Assembly: GCA_934376945.1 (NCBI GenBank)
Contig: CAKRPI010000052.1
Span: forward strand, 1 to 15,156
DNA length: 15,156 nucleotides
Direction of reading: 5' to 3'
From: an uncultured Lachnospiraceae bacterium
GTDB taxonomy: Bacteria; Bacillota; Clostridia; Lachnospirales; Lachnospiraceae
Within the stretch, counting starts at the first letter, position 1. Every line of letters begins with the position of its first letter. A program made the position numbers and the translations under genes. The notes under the pieces are model-generated. The model was given only the letters and a program-made list of their open reading frames with translations. It had not been told where the DNA came from and did not search any database. This document shows positions 1-7,419 of the stretch, piece by piece.

Positions 1-255
1 ATTACCAGAATGCGTGAAGCTGCTGGTTTTTCGGTGAAGGATTTACAGAGCCTGTTTGGATTTGCAACGCCGCAGGCAATCTATAAGTGGCAGAGAGGAG
101 CTGCTGTGCCAACAATTGATAATCTGCTTGTGTTGGCAACGCTTTTTGAGGTGCATATTGAGGAAATCGTTGTGATTGATGGTGACCTCACCATTCCGAT
201 CAGTGAATGGAAAGTGAGCCTGGAGGCTGAGATGGAAGAAGCTTCGGATGGATAG
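1..255 (+). CDS. XRE-family helix-turn-helix protein, 5' end outside window
   Basis: Small DNA-binding protein of the Cro/C1 (XRE) type, probably a transcriptional regulator. The frame is already open at base 1 (Ile-Thr-Arg precede the first Met at base 10), and XRE domains usually have a few residues before the 'MREAAGFS' stretch, so the true start probably lies upstream. The helix-turn-helix is seen as SVKDLQSLFGF, then TPQAIYKWQRG as the recognition helix, then VPTIDNLLVLATLFEV. The short acidic tail (EAEMEEASDG) carries no further domain. The stop at 253-255 is followed at once by an intrinsic terminator, so the gene probably ends its own transcription unit. Whether it regulates the kinase/FHA array 65 bases downstream cannot be told from the sequence. 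Confidence 0.8.
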   Translation: MTRMREAAGFSVKDLQSLFGFATPQAIYKWQRGAAVPTIDNLLVLATLFEVHIEEIVVIDGDLTIPISEWKVSLEAEMEEASDG

Positions 256-289
256 ACACTTGTTATACGGTAATAACAGGTGTTTTTTT
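256..289 (+). terminator. Rho-independent terminator after the XRE gene
   Basis: An 11-bp stem (acacttgttat 256-266 with ataacaggtgt 273-283, one G-U pair) closes a 6-base loop (acggta) and runs into seven T's (283-289). It starts directly after the stop codon. Only 30 bases separate it from the next gene, so it also sits in the leader of the large array and could act as a partial, read-through terminator. Confidence 0.85.
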
Positions 290-319
290 AAAAAAGGATA
301 AATCGAGGGAGAAAAGAGA

Positions 320-2692
320 ATGAGATTCGAAAGATGCTTTGGCTGTATGGAAAAAACACAGGATCCGGATGGAATTTGCCCGCATTGCGGATTTGATGCA
401 GCCCATTATGCGGAGGCAGAGTACGTCTTAAGGCCGGGGACAATCCTGCAGGGAAGATATGTGGTCGGAAAACTCCTTGGCAAAGGCGGATTTGGTATTA
501 CCTATATCGGATATGATATGTCGCTGGATATCAGGGTGGCAATCAAGGAATATTACCCGGAGGGGCTTGTGGGCAGAAATGCAAAGCAGTCCTCCGAACT
601 GATCTGGTACAGTTCAAAAACGGATGCCAGACACGCGAAAAACAGCCGGGAAAGCCTGCTGAAGGAAGCACGCAGCATGGCGAAAATCGACAGCTTCCAG
701 ACTGTGGCACGAGTCAGAGACGTATTTATGGCAAATGAGACTGCGTATCTTGTCATGGATTACATTGACGGCGTAACCCTGAAGAAAGAGGTCATGGAAA
801 GAGGAATCCTGAATTATGACAGGATGCGCACGTATTTACTGCCGATCATGAGAGATCTGGCAGAGATTCATGAGGCTGGAATTATTCATAGGGACATTAG
901 TCCGGATAATATCATGCTGGAGCCGAGCGGAAAAGTACGTCTGTTGGATCTTGGAGCGGCGAAAGATTTGTATAAAACGGCGGCTGCATCAGGCGAAGAC
1001 GTTCCGGAATCGACGCAGATGGTGTTGAAGCACGGATTCAGTCCGTTGGAGCAGTATAAAATGCACGGAGACATTGGCCCGTGGACGGATGTCTACGCGC
1101 TGACGGCGACGATCTATTATCTGGTTTCCGGAAGAGTCCTGCCGACACCGATGGACCGTCTGGATGAAGAGCCGGAAAAAATGGTTCAGGACATGATAAG
1201 TCGGCTGTCCATGCCGGAAAAGGCAAAAGAGGGAATGCGGAAAGGACTTGCCATCCTCAAAAAGGATCGAATCAAGAGCATGCGTGAGCTTGCGGAGTAT
1301 TTTACGGAAGCGGCGCCGCAGCCAGCTCCCAAACCACAGCCACAGCCACAGCCGCAGCCCAAACCACAGCCGCAGCCGGAACCGAAGCCGGTGTCTGAAC
1401 CAAAACGGGAAGCGCAGCCAGAGTCGAAAATGCAGTCGGAACCCAGGGCAGCAGCAAAACCACAGCTGGCGCCGGAAGAGCAGTTTAAACCGCCATTGGA
1501 AATGAAAGTGGACAGAGGGGACGATTTTAAGAAAGGAATTGTGCTTTTTGTGGGCGGTATTCTGCTCGTCGGAGTGGGCTTAGGATTGCGGTCAGCGGAT
1601 AAAAAGAATGGGATACCGACAGCCAAAGTACAGACAGAGAAGAAGGGAACGAACCGAAGTATAACGGAGGATGCGAAGGAAACGACGGTATATGCGGAGG
1701 ATTATGAGGAGACACAGGAATATACGGGAGACTATAAATCAACGGTAGAAGCGAACGAAACAGATGTTGAAGAAATTCTTAATCTTGCAACGGCATATAT
1801 GCTTGGAGATGGAGTTTCAAAAGATTATAAGAAAGCAGCGGAACTGTATCAACAGGCAGCGGATGTAGGAAATACAGATGCCAAGTTTTTGCTTGGACTT
1901 CTGTACGAGAGAGGAGTCGGTGTAACTCAGGATTACAAAAGAGCAGCAGAATTGTATCAGCAAGCGGCAAATGCGGGAAATGCAGATGCAATGGATGGTC
2001 TTGGATGGTTGTATGAAGCGGGAGAAGGAGTAGAACAAGATTATAAGAAAGCAGCAGAATTGTATCAGCAGGCGGCAAATGCGGGAAATGCAGATGCAAT
2101 GGATGGTCTTGGACGGTTGTATGAAGCGGGAGAAGGAGTAGAACAAGATTATAAGAAAGCAGCAGAGTGGTATCAGAAGGCAGCGGAAGCGGGGAATGCG
2201 GCAGCAATGAATAATCTTGGAGCACTGTACGGCAGCGGAAATGGGGTAGAGCAGAATTACAAGAAAGCATTGAAATGGTATCAGAAGGCAGCGGAAGCGG
2301 GGGATGCGGCAGCAATGTGTAATCTTGGGGGCTTGTATCTGAAAGGAAATGGAGCGGATCAGAATTACGAAAAGGCAGCAGAGTGGTATCAGAAGGCAGC
2401 GGAAGCGGGGAGTGCGGCAGCAATGAATAATCTTGGGGTATTGTACGAAGGAGGAAATGGAGTAGAGCAGAGTTACGAAAAGGCAATAGAATGGTACACG
2501 CAGGCAGCGGAAGCAGGAGTTGCTGTGGCAATGAATACTCTTGGGGAATTGTATGAAAATGGAAAGGGAGTGGAGCAGAATTACGAAAAGGCAATAGAGT
2601 GGTACAAGCTGGCATTAGAACATGGTTATAGCAGTGCGCAGGAGAGCGTAGAGCGTGTTCAGCAGGCACTTCAGAATGCTAACGGAAATTAA
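320..2692 (+). CDS. Membrane Ser/Thr protein kinase with zinc ribbon and eight Sel1 repeats
   Basis: PknB-like (Hanks-type) kinase of 790 residues that should phosphorylate Ser/Thr on cytosolic partners. Order of parts: N-terminal zinc ribbon (C6-x2-C9, C20-x2-C23); kinase domain about 45-330 with glycine loop GKGGFG (54-59), Lys76 in VAIKEYYP, Glu116, catalytic loop HRDISPDN (190-197), DLG (210-212) in place of DFG, and SPLEQY (241-246) at the APE position; a Pro/Gln-rich linker (333-360); one membrane segment (about 406-423); an acidic linker; and eight 36-residue Sel1 repeats (485-772). With the kinase inside, the Sel1 solenoid would be outside, where PknB has PASTA domains. The catalytic-loop Lys is Ser (HRDIS), so activity is likely but not certain. 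The ATG at 320 follows gaggga at suitable spacing. First gene of the array. Confidence 0.93.
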   Translation: MRFERCFGCMEKTQDPDGICPHCGFDAAHYAEAEYVLRPGTILQGRYVVGKLLGKGGFGITYIGYDMSLDIRVAIKEYYPEGLVGRNAKQSSELIWYSSKTDARHAKNSRESLLKEARSMAKIDSFQTVARVRDVFMANETAYLVMDYIDGVTLKKEVMERGILNYDRMRTYLLPIMRDLAEIHEAGIIHRDISPDNIMLEPSGKVRLLDLGAAKDLYKTAAASGEDVPESTQMVLKHGFSPLEQYKMHGDIGPWTDVYALTATIYYLVSGRVLPTPMDRLDEEPEKMVQDMISRLSMPEKAKEGMRKGLAILKKDRIKSMRELAEYFTEAAPQPAPKPQPQPQPQPKPQPQPEPKPVSEPKREAQPESKMQSEPRAAAKPQLAPEEQFKPPLEMKVDRGDDFKKGIVLFVGGILLVGVGLGLRSADKKNGIPTAKVQTEKKGTNRSITEDAKETTVYAEDYEETQEYTGDYKSTVEANETDVEEILNLATAYMLGDGVSKDYKKAAELYQQAADVGNTDAKFLLGLLYERGVGVTQDYKRAAELYQQAANAGNADAMDGLGWLYEAGEGVEQDYKKAAELYQQAANAGNADAMDGLGRLYEAGEGVEQDYKKAAEWYQKAAEAGNAAAMNNLGALYGSGNGVEQNYKKALKWYQKAAEAGDAAAMCNLGGLYLKGNGADQNYEKAAEWYQKAAEAGSAAAMNNLGVLYEGGNGVEQSYEKAIEWYTQAAEAGVAVAMNTLGELYENGKGVEQNYEKAIEWYKLALEHGYSSAQESVERVQQALQNANGN
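1316..1400 (+). repeat. Pro/Gln/Lys low-complexity linker repeat
   Basis: Repeated ccacag/ccgcag hexamers encode alternating Pro-Gln/Pro-Lys residues between the kinase domain and the membrane segment of the first kinase. The 6-base unit keeps frame if copy number changes, so it could vary in linker length without breaking the protein. Confidence 0.7.
1772..2635 (+). repeat. Eight tandem 108-bp units encoding Sel1 repeats
   Basis: Eight exact-length units of 36 codons lie inside the kinase gene (consensus near AMNNLGxLYExGxGVEQxYKKA). Sel1 units fold into helical hairpins that stack as protein-binding solenoids. Units 3 and 4 are almost identical in DNA: 1943-2058 matches 2051-2166 with two differences, which points to a recent unit duplication. 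The other units have diverged much more. Confidence 0.9.
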
Positions 2693-2743
2693 GCTACGAT
2701 AACAAAAAATAAAAGACAAAAATCTGAGAGGAGAAAGAGAAAA

Positions 2744-3295
2744 ATGGGTGTAGTATTCGTAAAAACAGTGAAATACAAGTGTCCATACTGTGGAAAGAAG
2801 GTGTCCGGAACACCACAGAATGATTGCTGTTATATAGGCAGAAAAACGTATGGCAATCCGAATGAAATATGCCGGAAGTGCGGGAAAACGTATCGAAATT
2901 CGCTGGTGATCGAGGCGGCAACGGCGCTTACCATGGCCGAAAGGGTGCCCTGGTATTCAACAAATATCGGACTGCTTCTGTTTGAAGCGATTGCAGTAGC
3001 CTTTACAGTTGCAATTGCATTTTCAGATGATGCATACCAGTTTTTAATGCTGCTTCCGGTCTGGGCTGTTTCGTATGTTCTGATTTCATTACTCACCAGG
3101 TCATCCAGACAGCACAGAAAAGACAATGTACTGACGGTGTCACGGGAACGATTAAAAGATGGCAATTACTTTTTCCAGACGTTGTTCGCATATGCACCTT
3201 TGAGGGCAAAAAGCATGAAAAAGGAAGAGCTTGTTGCAGCTTATTCGACGGCAATGAATCAATTGAAGAACGATGAGGTACCGGATATTTTTTAA
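2744..3295 (+). CDS. Zinc-ribbon protein with two membrane segments, unknown function
   Basis: I do not recognise a named family. The 183-residue product starts with a zinc-ribbon-like region: C13-P-Y-C16, C28-C29 and C43-R-K-C46, the outer pairs being good metal ligands. Two hydrophobic segments follow (about 74-93 and 100-118), joined by a short acidic turn (SDDAYQ), and then a basic cytosolic-looking tail of about 65 residues. With both ends predicted inside, it would be a hairpin membrane protein displaying a zinc ribbon to the cytosol. The ATG at 2744 follows a good aggag (around 2727). It sits 51 bases after the kinase, and its stop overlaps the ribosome binding site of the next gene, so it is co-transcribed with the array. 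Role unknown; scaffold or partner of the kinase is a guess. Confidence 0.82.
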   Translation: MGVVFVKTVKYKCPYCGKKVSGTPQNDCCYIGRKTYGNPNEICRKCGKTYRNSLVIEAATALTMAERVPWYSTNIGLLLFEAIAVAFTVAIAFSDDAYQFLMLLPVWAVSYVLISLLTRSSRQHRKDNVLTVSRERLKDGNYFFQTLFAYAPLRAKSMKKEELVAAYSTAMNQLKNDEVPDIF

Positions 3296-3302
3296 AGGAG
3301 GG
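3295..3302 (+). promoter_or_regulatory. Strong ribosome binding site that fixes a TTG start
   Basis: AAGGAGGG overlaps the last base of the preceding stop codon and lies 7 bases before TTG at 3310. The next frame signals are Lys-Gln-Ile then a clear signal peptide, so the TTG is the most credible start. The overlap suggests translational coupling. Confidence 0.8.
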
Positions 3303-3309
3303 AAATAGT

Positions 3310-4644
3310 TTGAAACAAATTCAAAAGACAAAGCACATATTTCAAAGGAGCATACTCCTTGGCGCAGTCTTTTTTCTGCTGTGCCTGATACCGCATACGG
3401 CAAAAGCAGCGGGGATTGTGGTGTACTCGTTTGAAAAGGACGGGGAAACAATTGGTGCGCCGGCCATATGCGTAGATATCGGCAATGGAGAGGTTGCGTT
3501 TTTGTCATATGCGGCGGGAGAGGAAAGCAGTTATGAGTCTGCGAGCATAGAATTCAGTGACCGCAGCTTTCCCCTTGAATACAGGGGAAACAGTGACGGG
3601 ATCGGCGTCTGGGGCTGTCAGGATACCGATATTTTGCAGTATGTAGATCAGTATAAGCCCGGCTATCCGGTGAAAGATGAAACGGTAACAGCGGTCTATT
3701 ATGGAAAAGGGGAGAACGGTATAGAGATAGAGCGTCAGCAGACCAGTATAACGGGCAGCACTGTTGTGGATGATAGGGACATAGTGCTTATAGAGTATGA
3801 CGAAGTAAACTGTGACTATTTTCCAGGCGTACTGGAAAATGCAGGCGGAGAATGTGTCGGGGTAATTTTAAAGAGCATGGTGGGCTATCCGCTGCTGTAT
3901 GATGATTCCGTTTTTAACAGCACAAGTGCAGGAGAAGCTCAGACAGAACCGAAAGCACAAAGCGGAACAAAAAAGCAGACCGGAAGCCAGACCGAAAAGC
4001 AGGCAGAAAAAGTTTCCGACCAGAGTACGGATCGTACCATGATTATTGCTATCATCGCAGGTGTACTGGTGGTGCTGATTTTAATAGTGGTACTCATCGC
4101 AAGGCGGAAGTCGTCTAGGGTTGAACCGAGACCGCAGCCAGCGCCGCCTGTGCCGGAGCCGCTAAAACCGGAGCCACCAAAACCGGAGCCGCTTGTGCCG
4201 GAACCCCCCATGCCTGATCCGCTAAAACCGGAGCCGCCAAGGCCGCCGCAGCCGGCTCCAGAACCGGTTTGGGTTAATCCGACTGTACCGATCAACCCAA
4301 ACCCGGTCAAAAAGCAGTTCTTTTTATACATCAAGAGCGGATATATGATGGGGCAGGCATATCCGATCGGGGATGATAAGATCCTGATCGGCCGTGACGG
4401 AAGATGCCGCATTCAGTATCCGAAGGACTACGCAGGCGTCAGCAGTATCCATGCCAGTGTATTTCGGGCAAAAGGAAAGCTGTATCTGAAGGATGAAAAA
4501 TCTTCCTATGGCACCTATTTAAAGACGGATGTCGGCGCGAAACGGATCGAACCATCGCAGCCTCAGGAAATCCGGGAGGGAAGCGAGTTTTATCTTGCAG
4601 AGAAAAAGAACACGATCCGGTTGATCAGCCAAACCGTGAAATAA
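3310..4644 (+). CDS. Single-pass membrane protein: degenerate trypsin-like outer domain plus cytosolic FHA
   Basis: The 444-residue product has a signal peptide (cleavage near AKA-A, 31-34), an outer domain (about 35-200), a Thr/Gln/Lys-rich stalk, a membrane segment (244-264), a Pro-rich inner linker (272-320) and an FHA domain (335-442). The outer domain aligns by eye with the active protease encoded at 8204-9601. The 20 residues around F171-P-G-V-L match that protein's S238 region without a gap, ending in ECVGV against AVIGI. At the triad positions it has Tyr67 for His, keeps Asp107, and has Phe171 for Ser, so it should be an inactive protease, perhaps a peptide sensor. The FHA has Gly361-Arg362, S378-x-x-H381, and Tyr400 where Asn is usual (SSYGTY). 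TTG start with a strong ribosome binding site. Domain assignment of the outer part is inference. Confidence 0.88.
   Translation: MKQIQKTKHIFQRSILLGAVFFLLCLIPHTAKAAGIVVYSFEKDGETIGAPAICVDIGNGEVAFLSYAAGEESSYESASIEFSDRSFPLEYRGNSDGIGVWGCQDTDILQYVDQYKPGYPVKDETVTAVYYGKGENGIEIERQQTSITGSTVVDDRDIVLIEYDEVNCDYFPGVLENAGGECVGVILKSMVGYPLLYDDSVFNSTSAGEAQTEPKAQSGTKKQTGSQTEKQAEKVSDQSTDRTMIIAIIAGVLVVLILIVVLIARRKSSRVEPRPQPAPPVPEPLKPEPPKPEPLVPEPPMPDPLKPEPPRPPQPAPEPVWVNPTVPINPNPVKKQFFLYIKSGYMMGQAYPIGDDKILIGRDGRCRIQYPKDYAGVSSIHASVFRAKGKLYLKDEKSSYGTYLKTDVGAKRIEPSQPQEIREGSEFYLAEKKNTIRLISQTVK
4123..4269 (+). repeat. Proline-rich linker repeat (PEPxxPEPP type)
   Basis: Repeated ccggagcc-type units encode a run of Pro/Glu/Lys/Leu motifs such as EPLKPEPPKPEP, between the membrane segment and the FHA domain. 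It is the likely flexible tether that holds the FHA domain away from the membrane. Confidence 0.7.
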
Positions 4645-4665
4645 AAGAAAAAGGAGAAAAAGATT

Positions 4666-5421
4666 ATGGAACTCAAACAGTGTAAGAATGGACATTTTTA
4701 TGAAAGTACGCTTGACAGCTGCCCAACCTGTGCACAGGAGGCAGCGGCGAATCAGGTACATGATTATGGAAAAACAGAGCCGCTTCGTTTTGGCGGTGTA
4801 GGGGATTACGGAAAGACAGAAGCGGTTGGCGGATTTGGTGGAGGGACCTCAGCGCCTGGCGGCATCGGTGGAACCTCGGCACCTGGTGGATTCAGCGGGA
4901 CCTCAGCATCTGGTGGATTTAACGGAGGAACAGCTGGCCCGGGTGGTACGCTTCCGCCGGAGGATTACGGAGCAACCACAGCGGCTGGTTTTACAATAGA
5001 TCCAATAAATTTCCATAAGGATGGCGAACAAAATGTAACAACACCTATATTCTCGAATAATCAGCCGGGATTTCTGCCGGTTGTAGGCTGGCTGGTATGC
5101 ATCGAAGGTCCGGAAAAGGGAAAGGATTACCGGATCCATGCCGGCTACAACAATATCGGAAGAAGCCCTTCGATGGACATTGAACTCAAATTTGACAAAA
5201 ATATTTCCAGGGAGAAGGACTGCTACGTTGGATACGATGAGCTGGACAAGGAGTTTTTCTTCGGTCATGACAACGGAAAAAATATTATCCGTGTGAATGG
5301 GAAGCGCGTGAACGGTTCCACGAACTTAACCACGTATGACATTTTGACGATTGGTTCCTGCAAATATATGTTTGTCGCACTTTGCGGAGAAAAATTTGAC
5401 TGGAGTGATATGCAGGCATGA
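4666..5421 (+). CDS. Soluble zinc-finger/FHA protein with repeated DYGKTE motifs
   Basis: A 251-residue cytosolic adaptor with no signal peptide or membrane segment. It begins with a zinc-binding motif (C6-K-N-G-H10, C19-P-T-C22). Two near-identical motifs follow, DYGKTEP (33-39) and DYGKTEA (47-53), and a weaker DYGATTA (100-106). Between them is a Gly/Ser/Ala-rich flexible region (55-97). The FHA domain spans about 136-238, with G165-R166, S181 and N203, but Lys184 where FHA domains usually have His. The Thr before Glu in a flexible N-terminus recalls GarA/OdhI-type proteins, where kinase phosphorylation near the N-terminus is read by the protein's own FHA. That parallel is inference. The ATG at 4666 follows AAGGAG (4651-4656). 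The 3' end overlaps the next gene by four bases. Confidence 0.88.
   Translation: MELKQCKNGHFYESTLDSCPTCAQEAAANQVHDYGKTEPLRFGGVGDYGKTEAVGGFGGGTSAPGGIGGTSAPGGFSGTSASGGFNGGTAGPGGTLPPEDYGATTAAGFTIDPINFHKDGEQNVTTPIFSNNQPGFLPVVGWLVCIEGPEKGKDYRIHAGYNNIGRSPSMDIELKFDKNISREKDCYVGYDELDKEFFFGHDNGKNIIRVNGKRVNGSTNLTTYDILTIGSCKYMFVALCGEKFDWSDMQA
4841..4960 (+). repeat. Gly-rich degenerate repeats (GGTSAPGG type)
   Basis: Imperfect repeats of ggwacctcagcrcctggygg encode about four GGTSAPGG-like units in the soluble FHA protein. They form a flexible spacer between the candidate phospho-acceptor motifs and the FHA domain. Confidence 0.65.
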
Positions 5422-6164
5422 AAATATCGATTGGAAAGCTGCACCACATCGGAAAACGTCAGTCGCAGCAGGACAGTTTTGGAACGGTTACCCTGGCAGA
5501 CGGCAGCATTTTGAGTGTTGTCGCGGACGGTATGGGAGGTCTTTCGGACGGAGATAAGGTCAGTCAGAAGATTGTCTATACGATGCTGACGCAGGCCGGA
5601 GCCGTCCTGCAGGAAGGTGCCCTGACTCCGCTGTATCAGCTGGTCGGCCTTGCAAATGCGGCGGTAAATGCCGACAGCGAAATCGCGGTACAGAGCGGAT
5701 CGACACTTCTGGCAGTCTGGCAGAGACAGAATCAGTTTCAGTGGATTGCCGTGGGCGACAGCAGGATTTATCTTTACCGGGCCGGAAGCCTGATCCAGAT
5801 GAACTCGGAGCATATTTATCAGAAAGAGCTGCTGCTTTCGGCGGTGAATGGTGAGATGAGCTATGAAGCGGCGTGCATGGATAAGCAGGCAGCCTGCCTG
5901 GTGAGTTACATAGGAATGGGAAATCTGCGCCATATCGATGGCAGCCTGCGCGATGTGGCATTGGAGCCTGGAGACCGGATTCTGCTCATGAGTGATGGCG
6001 TTTTCAATACACTTTCAGAGCAGGAGATTGCGGAAATCCTTATGCGCGCAGGCGCGGTGGAGAAAGCTGCGGAAGTGATGCAGGAAGAGATCCTGAAGAA
6101 AAATCGGATGTCCCAGGACAATTTTACCGCTGTAATCCTTGGATGGGACTATGAGGGAATGTGA
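5418..6164 (+). CDS. PP2C-type Ser/Thr protein phosphatase (first of two)
   Basis: Metal-dependent (PPM/PP2C) phosphatase of 248 residues, expected to remove phosphate from Ser/Thr placed by the neighbouring kinases. Motifs in order: QSQQDSFG with Asp19, VVADGMGG with Asp37-Gly38, STLLAV (95-100), AVGDSRIYLY (111-120), LLMSDGVFNTL with Asp193-Gly194, and QDNFTAV with Asp234-Asn235. The metal-binding aspartates are therefore all present. Length is typical for a stand-alone bacterial catalytic domain such as PrpC/Stp, and there is no membrane segment. The start ATG overlaps the stop of the FHA gene (ATGA, 5418-5421), implying translational coupling and near-equal production of adaptor and phosphatase. 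The next gene, a kinase, starts 6 bases after the stop. Confidence 0.95.
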   Translation: MKISIGKLHHIGKRQSQQDSFGTVTLADGSILSVVADGMGGLSDGDKVSQKIVYTMLTQAGAVLQEGALTPLYQLVGLANAAVNADSEIAVQSGSTLLAVWQRQNQFQWIAVGDSRIYLYRAGSLIQMNSEHIYQKELLLSAVNGEMSYEAACMDKQAACLVSYIGMGNLRHIDGSLRDVALEPGDRILLMSDGVFNTLSEQEIAEILMRAGAVEKAAEVMQEEILKKNRMSQDNFTAVILGWDYEGM

Positions 6165-6170
6165 GATTAG

Positions 6171-7391
6171 ATGAATGATTATGAGATTCACAATGCACTG
6201 CTGCCCGGAAGCTGGTTGAATGGAAAATACCAGATCGAGGCACTTCTCGGCCATGGCGGTTTTGGAAATACGTACCGGGCGTATGACGCAGAACATAACA
6301 GAATGGTGGCAATAAAAGAATTGTATCCGGCGAGCTTTGTCAGCAGAGATTATTCTTCAAGAAAAGTTGCGGCACACAGCGGAAGAGAAGCAGTATTTGA
6401 ATCTTACAAAGAAAAATTCCGGAAAGAGGCACAGATCATGTATGAGCTGCGCAGCCATCCGGAGATTTTGGATGTCTATGCCTACTTTGCTTACGGGGGC
6501 ACTGAGTATTATGCGATGGAGCTTCTTGAAGGGGAAAACTTAAAAGAGTATCTGGTGCATAACGGGCAGATGACGTGGGAACAGTTTGCCCCTGTGCTCA
6601 GGGGAATCCTGCTTGCGGTGAAGGTACTGCACCGGGAAGGGTATATTCACAGAGATATCAAGCCGGACAATGTGTTTCTGACAAGAAATGGAAAAATCTA
6701 TCTGATCGATTATGGAAATGTGCGTGATTTCGCGCATGCCGACCATTTTACGGAACAGCTGACGGATCATTTTGCACCGCCAGAACAGTATCTTTCCAAC
6801 AGCAGTCAGGGACCGTATACGGATATTTATTCGCTGTGTGCAACCGTATATTATTGCCTGAGCGCAAAGCTCCCCCCGGTTGCTGTTTCGCGTATGGCGG
6901 AAAAGGCGGCAGGTGGGAAGGATTCTCTGATTCCGCTTAAGAAGCTTGTAAAAAATGTGCCGGATTTCGTTTCAGAGGCGGTGCAGAAGGGTCTGGAGGA
7001 TCGGATGAAAGACCGGTTTCAGACCGTCGGGGAACTGGAAGCTGCGCTTTTTCCAAAGAAAGCTGAGCCGAAACCTGAGCCAATAACCAGATCCGGAAGA
7101 GCGATCCGCTGTATTTACGGGATGATGAAGGGAAATGTGTTCGAGGTTCCAAAGGAGACAAACTTTTCGGTTGGCCGCGTTGCGAATATCTGTTATCCGG
7201 AGCGGGCAGTTGGAATCAGCCGGATTCAGTTTTATCTGTTCGTGGATAAGTTCGGCTATGCCTGGATCTATGATCCGGGTTCTACCAATGGTGTGTCTGT
7301 AGGAAACGAAAAAATTCCACAGAAAAAATGGAAGCAGATCCTGGTGGGACAGATCATTTCATTTGTAAGTGAAGTATATGAGTTAGTATGA
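6171..7391 (+). CDS. Ser/Thr protein kinase with C-terminal FHA domain
   Basis: Cytosolic Hanks-type kinase of 406 residues. Kinase domain about 15-295: glycine loop GHGGFGNTY (27-35), Lys49 in VAIKELYP, Glu86, catalytic loop HRDIKPDN (160-167), DYG (180-182) for DFG, APPEQY (202-207), and Asp218. Unlike the first kinase it keeps the catalytic-loop Lys. A short Lys/Pro/Glu linker leads to an FHA domain (about 310-406) with G335-R336, S350 and STNG (371-374), but Gln353 where His is usual. No membrane segment, so membrane contact would have to come through partners. The FHA may bind phosphorylated partners or its own activation loop. Only 6 bases separate it from the upstream phosphatase, and the ribosome binding site is weak (gaggga), which fits translational coupling. 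Confidence 0.95.
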   Translation: MNDYEIHNALLPGSWLNGKYQIEALLGHGGFGNTYRAYDAEHNRMVAIKELYPASFVSRDYSSRKVAAHSGREAVFESYKEKFRKEAQIMYELRSHPEILDVYAYFAYGGTEYYAMELLEGENLKEYLVHNGQMTWEQFAPVLRGILLAVKVLHREGYIHRDIKPDNVFLTRNGKIYLIDYGNVRDFAHADHFTEQLTDHFAPPEQYLSNSSQGPYTDIYSLCATVYYCLSAKLPPVAVSRMAEKAAGGKDSLIPLKKLVKNVPDFVSEAVQKGLEDRMKDRFQTVGELEAALFPKKAEPKPEPITRSGRAIRCIYGMMKGNVFEVPKETNFSVGRVANICYPERAVGISRIQFYLFVDKFGYAWIYDPGSTNGVSVGNEKIPQKKWKQILVGQIISFVSEVYELV

Positions 7392-7419
7392 TGCCAGAGG
7401 CAAAAGGAAAGGCTGGAAA

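Noticed and set aside
1186..1626. Antisense Gly/Cys-rich open frame opposite the Pro/Gln linker
   Set aside because: The Gly/Cys repeats are simply the complement of Pro/Gln codons (ccgcag); no domain and no start signal.
1779..2669. Long antisense open frame (296 codons) opposite the Sel1 repeats
   Set aside because: It mirrors the 108-bp repeat and is rich in Leu/Pro/His from antisense codon bias. The + strand has clear Sel1 coding signal; no ribosome binding site or family likeness on the - strand.
2693..2743. Possible terminator or promoter between the first kinase and the zinc-ribbon protein
   Set aside because: The 51 bases are A-rich, with no inverted repeat plus T-run and no paired -35/-10 boxes; only a ribosome binding site is clear.
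3939..4412. Antisense Gly/Ser-rich frame opposite the proline-rich linker
   Set aside because: Complement of Pro/Glu codons; the overlapped + strand FHA protein is well supported.
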